Source: Histoplasma ohiense (lineage: Eukaryota > Ascomycota > Eurotiomycetes > Onygenales > Ajellomycetaceae). Taken from it: a DNA stretch of 64,000 nucleotides. The DNA lies in the NCBI GenBank assembly GCA_017607445.1, contig JAEVHH010000001.1, forward strand, positions 1,364,001 through 1,428,000, given 5' to 3'. Each line of letters starts with the position of its first letter. The stretch's first letter is position 1. This document shows positions 9,898 through 19,996 of the stretch, piece by piece. The notes beneath the pieces are model-generated. The model worked only from the letters and a program-made list of their open reading frames with translations, was not told where the DNA came from and did no database searches. A program made the translations under genes and the position numbers.

Positions 9898-12810
9898 ATA
9901 ACCAGTCAGTGACTCGAGGTCATTGTCGTGGCGTGGAGGATATCATTTCCATTTAGCAGTCGTTCCCGTCTCTACATACGCCTGAAAACCTCTCCCATTT
10001 CCATATTTTGGTTCACTTTTATAACCAATTGACAACTCGAGGTTGTCAAGTTGGCGTGTGGGATATTCGTCTTCTTTTATTTCTGCCTCAGAGAATCTCT
10101 TCAACATATCCCTCCGATACTTTGAGTCATATAGACAACCAATTGATGATTCGAGATTGTCAATGTGGCGTGGGGGATATTCTATCTTCTCGAAGATTTC
10201 TGTTCTCTGAAAATCTTCTTCACAATCCTCGCTCTATTCGCTTAAGGGTCGCTTGATAACCAATTGGCGATTCGAGATTGTCAATGTGACGTGGAGGATG
10301 CTCGCCATTCCATTTCATTCACACCTCAACTCCCGGCAATCCTTTCTCTTTTCTCTTGTAACCAGTTGACAACTCGAGGTTGCTAAGTTGGCGTGGAGGA
10401 TATCCTACCTTCTCAAAGATTTCTGCTCTCTGAAAATCCTCCAGCACCCCTCTGTCTATACCTCTAAGGGTCGCTTCATAACCAATTGGCAATTCGAGAT
10501 TGTTAATGTGGCGTGGGGGATATACTTTTCTGATACCCGCTTTACCTCACTTCTTCCTTCCGGTCGTTCTTCATACAAATATCCCCCAACAACTTTTTTG
10601 GGAATTTGCTAAAGAACTTTCTCTTTAACATGAACGCTTTCTAGGCAGTCGAAATAAATTTTGGGTCCCAATAACCAGTCAACAACTCGAGGTTGTTTGA
10701 CGTGGCGTGGAGGATCTTGCGCGCTTTCTCATCAGGCGCTATTTCTTACCCCTTTCTGAAAAATTTAGTTAACTCGGCCTCAGGGTAAATTAACCAGTCA
10801 ACAGCTCCAGACCGTTTTATGCTATGTTGCGGAATTTACAATTTCTGATCCCTCCCTTGGTCCTCTTGGTTGTCGGTCATCGAAGTGCAGCAAATCCTCA
10901 AAACCGATTTCAAGGGCTTAAAATAACCAGTTGACGGCTCGAGGCCGTCAGCGTGGCGTGGTGGAACCGATCTATTCCCTTTTATCATTACTTACTATTC
11001 AGAGTCGTCACGTCAAACTAATTTTCAAGGGTTTCATACAACCAGCAAGTGACTCGAGGTCACCAGCGTGGCGTGGTGGAATCTGTTAACTTGCATTCGT
11101 CTCCTATTTCCGCAATAACTGGGTTTACAAATAACCAATCATCAACTCGAGGTTGATGATGCGGAGTGATGGTTTCTTCATACTCTTTCTGAGTCCTCCA
11201 TACGTTTTTTCTTTCACCTCAACCAATTCTCGTCACCTCATTTCGTGGGCTAATATAACCAGTCAACAACTCGAGGTTGTTTGATGTGGCTTGGAGGATA
11301 TCTCTTGATTTCTTCGTCATTGCAAACCTGCTCTATGGCCACTTTTACTTCGATTCGATGTTCTCAAAGGTTGAAATCATCAGTCAACAGCTTGGAGCTG
11401 TTTGACTTGGTGTGATGGATACTCTTCTTCTTTTTTTCCCCAATCAGCTTCTTATTGTGTTCATTAAATATTGCATTCTGCTAACATATTACAGTGTGAT
11501 CATCAGCTCCATGACTCTAACTCATACAACCAGCCAACAGCTCGAGGCTGTTGGTGTGGCGTGGTGGATACAAATATCTTCTCGATGTTCAACCTCCATT
11601 CAACTTCTCGGGTTATAGATAACTAGCTAGCCAAGGTCAAGCCATCTGATGTGGCATGATGGAATTCATTCTACTCGCAATTCCTTCTGTCCAATTCCTC
11701 TCCGTTTCCTCTCCAACCTCTTTTGCTCAGGGCACAATATCCAATTATCAGCTCGAGGCTGCTAATGTGGCGTGTTGGATTTCATCCTCTCTAATCACCT
11801 TAATCGCCATAGCTTTACTACGCCCCTATAATCCGCAGGCCTATATACCAAGTCAATAACTCAAGGCCATTGATTCCATGAGTATTTCTGACCATTTCCG
11901 GGTACAATAATCAACTAGCAGCTCGAAGCTGTTAATGTAACGTGGTGGATATCCTCTACATTTATGCCTTTGTTTTCTTGGTTTCCGCTTGCTTGCAGCA
12001 GCCCCAGATTGTTTCCATTGGCTTTTTTACTTACTTATTACATTCTTTGCTAATATCGTGCGTCTCTACGCCACATGATAAACATCTTAGGTTTCCGATA
12101 GTCTTTCTTACTCCCACCACCCTCGATCCATTCGGCGGTATCTATATAGGCTCATATAACCAGCCACTTCTTCGAGAGAAATGGTGTGGCGTGGTGGATA
12201 TCCTTCCCACCCACGATTGAAACCCCTGAACCCCTTTTTGGTTTTGACCTTTTCCTTTCAGTTTGCGACATACTAAAGCTAATTAGCACCTCGAGGCTCT
12301 CGAGGCTATCGATGTGATGTGGTGAACCTAACTGACTTCTCAAATGCTCCATCCTATTCTCCTTTCTTATATTTCCCCTACTCATCACACTTTTGGGTTT
12401 AAAATAACCAGTCCCTTCCTTGAGGGAAGTGATGTGGCGTGGTGGATATCTTCTTCAATCATCTCTATTTCATCATGCTTGTTGATGATCTGTTCAATAA
12501 TTTTCTATCTTTACACTCTGCACAACTCTCTGGGCTTTAATAACCAATCTTCAACTCGAGGTTGTAGATGTGGTGTGGTGGACTTACTTCTCTTCCAGAT
12601 CATTTCTCTTCTCTTTACACTCGTCAAATAATCAGTTACCCCTCAGGGAAGTGAAGTGATGTGATGTGGCACGATGGATATACCCTTCTCCAAACCTCCG
12701 AATTACCGCTGCATGGATATTTTGAGCCTTTTTGCATGATACCCCCTCACGGAACCCGGGCTTTTATAACCAATCTGCAACTCGAGGCTGTTGATGTGGC
12801 TTGAAGAATA
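9898..12810 (+). repeat. Array of about 24 diverged hairpin modules, mean spacing about 125 nt
   Basis: Each module reads, 5' to 3': a box ATAACCAGT (or CCAATT), an arm of about 8 nt, the loop TCGAG, a complementary arm, then TGTGGCGTGGTGGATAT, followed by T/C-rich spacer. Core starts are approximately 9898, 10021, 10133, 10255, 10359, 10479, 10671, 10790, 10922, 11039, 11131, 11254, 11376, 11524, 11615, 11735, 11841, 11904, 12153, 12271, 12401, 12539, 12626 and 12765. The arms differ between copies but stay paired: TTGACAAC/GTTGTCAA, CCAACAGC/GCTGTTGG, TCATCAAC/GTTGATGA, TTGACGGC/GCCGTCAG. Copies at 10790, 11615, 11841 and 12271 are degenerate. Spacers are not alignable by eye, so only the roughly 45-nt core is conserved. 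Most gaps are 90-140 nt, and the 192- and 249-nt gaps may hide lost copies. I know of no named family with this consensus. It looks like a structured noncoding RNA or a structured DNA repeat. Confidence 0.85.
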
Positions 12811-13344
12811 ACAATTTTGCAACATGATTCTATAACATTGACTTACTCTTCTCATCGGGCTTGAACTGTCTATGTATGTATGTATGTATGTATGTATAAA
12901 TTTAACGTCCCAGAGAGACGCGGGCAGCACCCGCATTTCAGAAGCCTCCCGAAGGGCATGGAGATGTGCTAAGCTGAAGAGATTTCTATATACAAAATCT
13001 TAGAAACAGAATCCAGATGGCAACTCTTGAAAGAACTCAGCTCATTGAGCTGTGCATCCACTTCTGACCCAACATATAACCATTCATGATGGGGCTATAG
13101 TGTGGCTTTTGAAATGCCATTGCTGCCATGTCTGGAAGGTTTAATCTTGCTAGAGAAAGAGGGTTTCTTTCAGTTTGTTGAGAAGCATCTTTAATGCTTC
13201 ATACAGTGTATGAGAAAAGAAGAAAAAGAAGAGAGAGAAGAGAATTTGCTAAGAGAGAAAAAAACAAAAAAATAAGACACTGTAATGAGAGAAATGAAAG
13301 TGCTCTGAGCAGAGAGTGACTGTGTATGTTCTGATTCTAATTAG
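12811..13344. other. Noncoding region downstream of the hairpin array
   Basis: No gene seen. It contains a TATG microsatellite (12871-12897) and a purine-rich stretch (about 13207-13310). The hairpin modules stop at 12810. Confidence 0.5.
12871..12897 (+). repeat. (TATG)n microsatellite
   Basis: About six and a half tandem TATG units directly after the last hairpin module. Confidence 0.9.
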
Positions 13345-13375
13345 AATCCTCACTCATCTTGATAGAGAAGAATAA
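13345..13375 (+). mobile_element. 3' internal remnant with polypurine tract of the Gypsy family
   Basis: TCCTCACTCATCTTGATAGA followed by a purine run matches, in reverse complement, the sequence just inside the 3' LTRs of the large elements at 39325, 44984 and 60159. It is the expected polypurine tract that primes plus-strand synthesis, here directly before an LTR. The rest of the element to the left is missing, so this is a 5'-truncated copy. Confidence 0.7.
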
Positions 13376-13746
13376 TGTGATGGATTAGCATCTGTTAGTA
13401 GTTAACTTATGCAATCAACTCCTCTTCTACATCTGTTCACCCTTCTCATTGTGATCCTGCTCTGCATTTGTGTAGTTTCTAATGATTTCTCTGTGTAACT
13501 CTTAATGTTCTTCTGCTCTGCACTTGTGTAGTTTCTAATGATTTCTCTGTGTAACTCTTAATGTTCTTCTGCTCTGCACTCCACTGTGGTGTGGCTTCTG
13601 ATATTCCTGTGTCCCAATCTCTCCTCTATAAGAACCCCTTCATACGACCTTTCCTTCTGATCTCTTTTCTCCTTCTTTCTTTAATCGATTCGTAATCTGT
13701 ATTTAGGATAGTGCTTAGTCCGTTAATCGGTAGTACGCCCGTTACA
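13376..13746 (+). mobile_element. Ty3/Gypsy LTR (truncated-element copy) with CpGs retained
   Basis: It starts TGTGATGG and ends CGTTACA, so it has TG...CA ends, and it aligns with the reverse-strand LTRs at 38992, 44450, 49995 and 59635 and the forward LTR at 54853. It contains a TATA-like CTATAAGAA at 13626 and the segment AATCGATTCGTAATC at 13683-13697, which corresponds to the self-complementary segment of the other copies. Unlike them it keeps many CpG sites, so it approximates the undamaged LTR. No target-site duplication is visible at its ends (AATAA before, CTGAC after), as expected for a truncated copy. Confidence 0.85.
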
Positions 13747-14922
13747 CTGACCCACCTATAACTATCAATATACGTGCCCAAAAGAAACGTGTGGGAGTTA
13801 TTCATATAAACTTACATGCAGCTCATGGAATAAGATCTCGAACAACCATTGCATGGAATTTATGGGCTCTTCTTGTGCCTCACCCCCACACTCTCCACTC
13901 TGCAGTGTCCAAAAAAAAATAAAAATAAAAATAAAAATAAAAATAAACTCCAAGACGGTGTAAGCTGCTCAAATACAACTCATAATCAGATTCTGAATAT
14001 CACTTGGCCTAGGCTTCTAGCCGAGTCCGAATCAAGCACTATCATTCTACATTTGCGAATGAATTCAAGGGGTAGCTTCGACAGGGTATGAGAAGGTAAG
14101 AATAAGAATGAACTTTGAGTCAACGAGCACACAAAAGCGACAAAAGTGAAGCTGGACTTTTAATGGAGTCGAAACCTGTTATTTCTCTTGATATTCTAGC
14201 GAGGCAGCTGACAGCTGGAGGGAGGTCCACGGGTCAGTCCATCACATCAGAAGGAGTTTTTACTCAACTCAGGCACAACAAGGAAGCCATGCAGTGAACT
14301 ACTCAATACTATTTCCGGAAACTTAGGCTCGGGTATTTTGACCTTTTATTCCGTTCAGCAGTCGGCTATTCGGCATATTTACTACAATATCGAACATCAA
14401 TGACATACTTATTGAAGACCCAAATAAGCATGCGCCATTTGCCCATGTTAGCTAAGGCCAGAGCCAACTTCCAATCCTCCATTAGCCAAAGAACCCGGAA
14501 ATTTCTATCTTCACACATAACTCTGCGTTGGAGGGAGCACAACATCTAGGAACCGCGCCCTCCAACACGAATCACCGGTCCTACAGAGGATGTCATCGAA
14601 GGGGAAAAAAAACCCGAAAAAACCGAAAAAAATATCCTGGCAGGAAAGGCCATTTATTTCGGGGTTGAAAACAGCGGAGACACCGTTTCCCACTTTCCCG
14701 AACGCTGAACTGAACTTGAGATGCCAACTGGCCATCAGTAGCGCACACCCCTGATTCCCTTGGCTATATCCCTCATGTTATCACATCTTTTCACCCTGTT
14801 AAAAATGAATCAGCCATCTGACTAGGTTCAATCGATAAATGTGCATGACGTCTTCGAGGCTCATTTCATTTATGGTGGCCAACACGGGACATACCCGAAA
14901 TATTCACCTTAAATTGCTCCTT
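13747..14922. other. Intergenic region without a supported gene
   Basis: Contains an (AAAAAT)n microsatellite and several 60-80-codon open frames on both strands (for example 14115-14297 + and 14511-14735 -), none with a domain, signal peptide or splice context. It separates the LTR copy from the precursor gene. Confidence 0.5.
13911..13947 (+). repeat. (AAAAAT)n microsatellite
   Basis: Five A-rich hexamer-like units in intergenic DNA. Confidence 0.85.
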
Positions 14923-15321
14923 CTAATGATCATTGCCAAAACCCCTTCTCTTATTCTTCTTGTTTTCCTCGTCGTAATCAGAGTAACCAAAGCTATCTTG
15001 TCGCTTCGCAATCGCAGGGTTGTCATAATCATCATAACCGAATTGTCTCTTTGTTTTGGCGGAATCTTCATAGTAACGGGGATAGCCAAGGCTATCTCTT
15101 GTTCTCTTGTTCTTCCGACCACTTTCTAATGAAGCTGACAGGCTTCTGTCGCGGGATTCTTCTGCTGCTGCTGGGGCGATGTCAAGAGGGTTTGGAACCT
15201 TTACCGCAGCGGTAGATTCCCGCTCTGTTCTTGCGATAAGACCTCCATCATTGCTGATTGGAGTCGAGAGAACTGTGACTGCAATTCCACAGAGGATGGC
15301 GGTAGGGTAGACAAACCGCAT
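14923..15321 (-). CDS. Candidate RiPP precursor: secreted, Kex2-processed Tyr-rich repeat peptide
   Basis: 132 codons without an intron, ending in TAG (14923-14925). Residues 1-20 form a signal peptide (MRFVYPTAILCGIAVTVLST). After an acidic leader, dibasic KR sites at residues 72-73, 91-92, 106-107 and 124-125 separate short repeats that align on a G-Y-x-x-Y core: SLGYPRYYED, QFGYDDYDNP, SFGYSDYDEE, plus a short terminal GFGNDH. This is the plan of dikaritin-type precursors (ustiloxin, phomopsin and asperipin families): signal peptide, Kex2-cut repeats and Tyr/Phe cores that become macrocyclised. A divergent UstYa-type gene begins 847 bp away, which supports this role. The product, its cyclisation and its activity are unknown. 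A plain Kex2-processed repetitive cell-surface protein is the alternative. The call is inferred from architecture. Confidence 0.75.
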   Translation of the reverse strand: MRFVYPTAILCGIAVTVLSTPISNDGGLIARTERESTAAVKVPNPLDIAPAAAEESRDRSLSASLESGRKNKRTRDSLGYPRYYEDSAKTKRQFGYDDYDNPAIAKRQDSFGYSDYDEENKKNKRRGFGNDH

Positions 15322-16168
15322 TTTGGATATAACAATTTGAGTCGATTTTTGGTTGAGATGTATGTGTTCTTTATTTGATTATGTTCTGCTTACTTGTGAT
15401 GGAGATTTTATGTCAAATATGAGGAACAAGGTGCGATATTGTTCAGAGAATAGTTCTAGGGTTTTGGATTACCCCTACCTACATTTATACTCCCAGCTTT
15501 TTGGATTATCCGCACTCATTCTTCCGACATTTGTGCTCCGTCCCTCGTCTCCCCCTCACACAAATGGTAAAGAAACAAGTCCAGGCTAACCTTGTTAGTG
15601 ACCCATCCATCAATGGCTAAGAGCTCTGGTGCGACATCGTTAATCACTGAGGGTATCGGCATTTTTGACCATAATTTCAACTTTTGGGCTTGCGAGGCTC
15701 ACCAGTGGCCGGATGTCCCATGCCTCGTACACCACAGTTACATACATGACTCGAAACAACTGTAACTGATGCATTGTGTTCCATGAGGTCAACTCTATTG
15801 AGTGGAATAGTTGATGGTATCATATCCCGAAATCCCTGCTCAAGATATTGTGCTCCCATCCTATTGAGGGAGGGTATATCGCTTTGTATTGTATTGCTCT
15901 GACGCAATTACTTCATTATTGGAACTGTATCTTTCTTTAACTATATGCTCGATATTTGAATTTACTAACATCGGCTGATTAACCATGCCATGACGAATGT
16001 CAACCCACGAGAATTACAATAGGAGTCGGTTTGAAAACCTCCCGCAAATGCAGCTGTTTCGTTGACTAGTTCAGCCATGGGTTAATATTAATATGGTCTT
16101 GCTCATAAAATTCATCCTCCTCACGTTGAGCAGCGCTTACCACCGGTCAATAAATCTCGGTTGCCAGC
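15322..16168. promoter_or_regulatory. Divergent intergenic region between precursor and UstYa gene
   Basis: 847 bp separate the two divergent start codons, so both promoters must lie here and may be shared. No credible coding frame is present. No specific operator could be recognised by eye. Confidence 0.5.
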
Positions 16169-17243
16169 ATGTTTATATTTCGTTTTGGCCCTTCTGGATT
16201 TAAACGTCTCAATAAAGAATCAGATGACTGCGACGAGGAAGCAGAACTAAATCTCCTTACGAAGAGAAAGCGTTTTCGCGAACAATTAACAACTCAAAAG
16301 GCAAAATACATTCTCTCCGCAGCCGCTGGCTTTATATTCGGAATTTCCAGCGTTATCATTTACCTTCTATGCGTCGCCTCGTTTTCGCGACTATTTAGGA
16401 AAAATGTGGCGTTGAAACAAACCTCATACTGGTGTGGGTATATATATGCTTCTGGCAATTTTCAGTCGAATATCTCGGCTAACTATGAATGGGTGTAGCT
16501 AAGGTGCTTGACGAGATCGAAATCCCAACATACACTGTCAGAATAAACGGGACTCTTTTCCCTCCTCCCGATCCTGCTTTCTCACGACAGGAGCCGAGTG
16601 AAGCAAATGACATCGCCTGGGAAGTGTTCGAGAATATCCGCACCCACGTCGTCACGCGTGATGATATTGTCAAATTAGGCAAAGACCCTGATACCGTCGC
16701 GCGATTTGATGACGAGTACTGGGGACTTGGCCAAAATGCGTATATGGCACAATTGGACATTTTCCACGTAGGTCACCAGTATATGGGAGTATATGGAGCG
16801 TGTTCACCATCTGCTGTTGCTAATATCATCACTAGCAAATACACTGCCTTAACAGGTTGCGAAAAGCAGCCTTTGCAACATACCCTGGCTACACGCCACT
16901 CGAGACGGAGAACCCCTATTCGAAGATTTGGTGGATTCATATAGGCCATTGTGTTGATATGCTGCTCCAGAATATCAAATGCTATGGAAACGTAGACATG
17001 ATAACAGTCGCTTGGGTTGGACATGGAAAGCTCTGGCCGGATTTCTCGATCAACCGCAAATGCCGTGACTTTGACGCCATTATGGACTGGAACCTGGAAC
17101 ATGCCGTTGATGTCGAGAAATTTAGTCGAATGCCGGTCCCTAAAGACGCTTATATATGGCCGAAACCATGGGAGAATTCTGAAGCTGAGCTTGGTCATCC
17201 TATTGAGAAGAATGTCTGGAAAGGGGGAAGACAATGTACTTAA
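16169..17243 (+). CDS. UstYa family (DUF3328) putative oxidative cyclase, three exons
   Basis: Model: 16169-16433, 16499-16767 and 16836-17243, 313 residues. Introns are 65 and 68 nt (donors GTGGGT and GTAGGT; acceptors TGTAG and ACTAG; CTAAC/CTAAT branch points). Residues 1-46 are charged and probably cytosolic. Residues 47-72 are one membrane helix (YILSAAAGFIFGISSVIIYL), making a type II membrane protein. The luminal domain has both hallmark HxxHC motifs: HQIHC at 178-182, formed across the second intron, and HIGHC at 213-217. Conserved CLNRLRKA and CRDFDAIMDW segments are also present. UstYa-type proteins catalyse oxidative macrocyclisation in dikaritin pathways. Together with the divergent Tyr-rich precursor this suggests a two-gene RiPP unit. 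The family assignment is firm from the motifs; the substrate pairing is inference. Confidence 0.88.
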
Positions 17244-17880
17244 ATCCTCTTTTTCAGCTAAAACAGCGGGTGAGGCCTGTGAAATGAGGGGCGAAATTTA
17301 AACCCTGGAACAAACAAGCAATCCCACGCGTCCCCTTTGTATTCTCGTATTTGATATCTTAATATCTATCAACAATCTATTCACAATGACAGTTTTGAGT
17401 TTCAATTCTAATCAACCTGTGTAAAAGAATGGACTAGACCACAATTGCAATCCTTCTCGCCTTCATGCTCATTGCAACCTACTCACCTCATGAAGTGAAG
17501 ATTACAGGTCATGCTCCTACACGTATTCTTAATCGCTCTCTTCGATGATCCTGTGTTAGCAGGAAGTAGGAACAAGGAAGGTGTATCGTTATGGAAATCT
17601 TCCAAATCAGAGAGTCTCCCATTCCACTATTCAAACACAATTCGCGCAAGTCTGGCACTTTACAATGTATTATCCCACAATTTTTATGTGTTATGTTTTT
17701 AATAACCCTCTCTTGTTTTCCAAATAACTATGAAAAAAAAGAAAACGGCAATCTTACATTGGTATTGCCGAGGTTTTTAGAGATGGCATGGGGGATAAGA
17801 AAAGTCTATGAACAAAAAGGTATGAGGGAATGTCGTATTAATGAGGAAATTATACGGATACAGTACATTCCCTCCTCCAT
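17244..17880. other. Convergent intergenic region
   Basis: 637 bp between the stops of the UstYa gene (+) and the GH47 gene (-). Two overlapping open frames (17511-17702 and 17591-17887) have no features of real genes. It should hold the two 3' UTRs. Confidence 0.5.
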
Positions 17881-19996
17881 TCAGTAAAGGCAGTTTTCTC
17901 CCCCTTTCGTCAGGACTTTCAAGGGGTGGGCTTCGGTGGTGTAAACCCATTTGTTCTTCCCTTCACCAACTACTTGCCAATTTTCTTCTGTTTAAGACAG
18001 TTAGCAAGAAAAATAGGTGAATAATACGGCGCTGGTGAGGGGAAGGCATGGGAAACTAATCGGCTAAATAGGTGAGTGGAAATGTGTTCTTGCATTAGAG
18101 TAGGCTTACCCGGAGCAAACGTCAAGTAAGCATATTTCAACACCTCAGCGAAAAGGAAGCTCTCTTGGAAATCCAGCTTCCTGCCACCAGTCGGATCATT
18201 TACGTTGCTAATAGAGCTGAAGCCGGAGCCCGTACGACAACTCTTGCGAATGGCATCGAAGGCTTCCCATACCCATTCCTGGTACTGCTCTTGAAATTAG
18301 CTATCTACGAATATGAAGATCTTGGAGAGAGAACAATGTCAACATGCATCTTTCTCTTACCATGCGGTCCCCAGTCACCCTGTATGCATAATAATAACTT
18401 TCAATGACCTCAGGTCTCAGATTATATTGGCTGCTGGTGATGTAGAACCCATTCTTTTCGAAAAATTTCCTTTGGTCTTTTGGCACAGTCGTTGGATCCC
18501 AACTGAATCCCTCTGGACCAATTCCCGTAGCCGTCGAATGATACAAGTGATGACAACCCTTGACGAGTTCTAAACCAAAGTCGATAAAATCTTGCCGGCA
18601 AAGAACTTGTCCACCAAGAAGGAAATTTCCGCCATTGAAGCAAGTTAGATGCTGGGAATTGAAGTCAAGTTTGTCGTTTTCAAATTGAGCTAGATAAGTA
18701 TATTCGTTTTTGTTCGAAGATATCGTAGATTTCAAATGTTTAATTGACGATTCAATCGCAAGAACCCATCTTAAATGCTCAAGTATCAGTAGGAAAAGCA
18801 TAAAATTTGGATAGGGAGGGCATAACGAGTCTCACCTGTCTCGGTAAACTTCAAAACGACTCTCATCATATACAAACATTTTGATTAAGTATTCGTAGAA
18901 GGAGTCGGCACCTCCACCCCAGCTGACATCCGCATTCACGAAATGTCCAGTGGTTATATTAATATTTGATCCAATAAGCCCCGGAAAGAGTTCGCTTTCC
19001 TGCGGCTTTGGAGCAAGAAGATATGATTCGCCTTTTGCGGCAAGTTTGCCATACTCCGGGTCACCGGTAAGATCGGACAAATGCATCCCTGCGTCGAGTA
19101 AGCAGGCTTGTGTCGAAAATATTGCGGGGTGAACTCACATTCTAGGACCAGAGTTCCAGCTTGCGCGATTGAATTTGAAGTCATGCCATCCTATTCAGTG
19201 TTAGATATAGTTCCCCATTTTCTTTCTCTAAGTAGAATTATATGACACATTCATGATCACACTCCCCTGTATCTCCTTCAACACGGCGGAAAAGCATAGT
19301 TCTTACCATCGACTTCTTGCTAATGTGCAAATTATTCGATGGGATACCGGTTGGAGTGTCGAAAGCGTATTTCATGATATCAGCTAATGTTTTAGATTGC
19401 ACGAGGAGCGAGTTGATATGGTCCGGCTAGGATTTTTGTCAACAGAGCAATAAGATAAATTAAAGTAGACTATAAGACCTGGGTCAATACTTACATTTTG
19501 GCCCATGCCATTCTCTCTCAGCAAATCGTAGCCCGAAAGCATTCCTCCCAAATAACGTATTGTGGTCTCGAAAAGGCTAACTTCCGTGTCCGTTTTCGAA
19601 TAGTTAAGTTTCGAGATATGATCCAGAATTGACTTGACAATTTCAGGGCTATCCATTATAATCGCTGTTGAAAGAGCATCGACCGCTGAAGCACCCCAAC
19701 CATTTCTACTGAAACATTAATTTCTGAAGTATATATAGAATTATATATGGGGAGTCGACATACCGTGAGTTGCTTGAAGTGTTAGAGACTGGGCGCAGTT
19801 CATCCTGAGGAAACGCATATTCCATGTAGCCACTCCAAGCAAATTCAAAGGCGTCTTTAACCTCCTGTGCTCTTTTGGCGTTCTTCCTTGAATTGGAATT
19901 CTCTTGGCTGGCTACAGGAGACGAAACCACGTATCCGACCAGAGCGAACGCCGTTAAGACGACCCTGACAAAAGCGTGCCACATCTCGAAGAACAA
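17881..19996 (-). CDS. GH47 class I alpha-1,2-mannosidase, secreted, eight exons
   Basis: Exons, from the start: 19996-19764, 19708-19495, 19426-19307, 19190-19139, 19088-18836, 18769-18361, 18284-18110 and 17987-17881. The sum is 1563 nt, or 520 residues, normal for secreted fungal GH47 enzymes. Met5 (19984) is an equally good start and directly precedes a signal peptide (WHAFVRVVLTAFALVGYVVS). Family signatures in order: AFEFAWSGYMEYAFP, NGWGASAVDALSTAI, SLFETTIRYLGGMLSGYDLL (catalytic Glu), NADVSWGGGADSFYEYL, HLTCFNGG, RPEVIESYYYAYR (catalytic Glu), FLFAEVLKYAYLTF and, in the last exon, TTEAHPL with the calcium-binding Thr. The enzyme trims alpha-1,2-linked mannose from N-glycans, probably in the secretory pathway or outside the cell. 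It lies convergent to the UstYa gene; a link to that pathway is unproven. Confidence 0.93.

Noticed and set aside
9898..12810. Resemblance of the hairpin array to a CRISPR array
   Set aside because: The repeats vary in their stems, spacing is irregular and long, spacers are T/C-rich and diverged, and the genome is eukaryotic with no cas genes.
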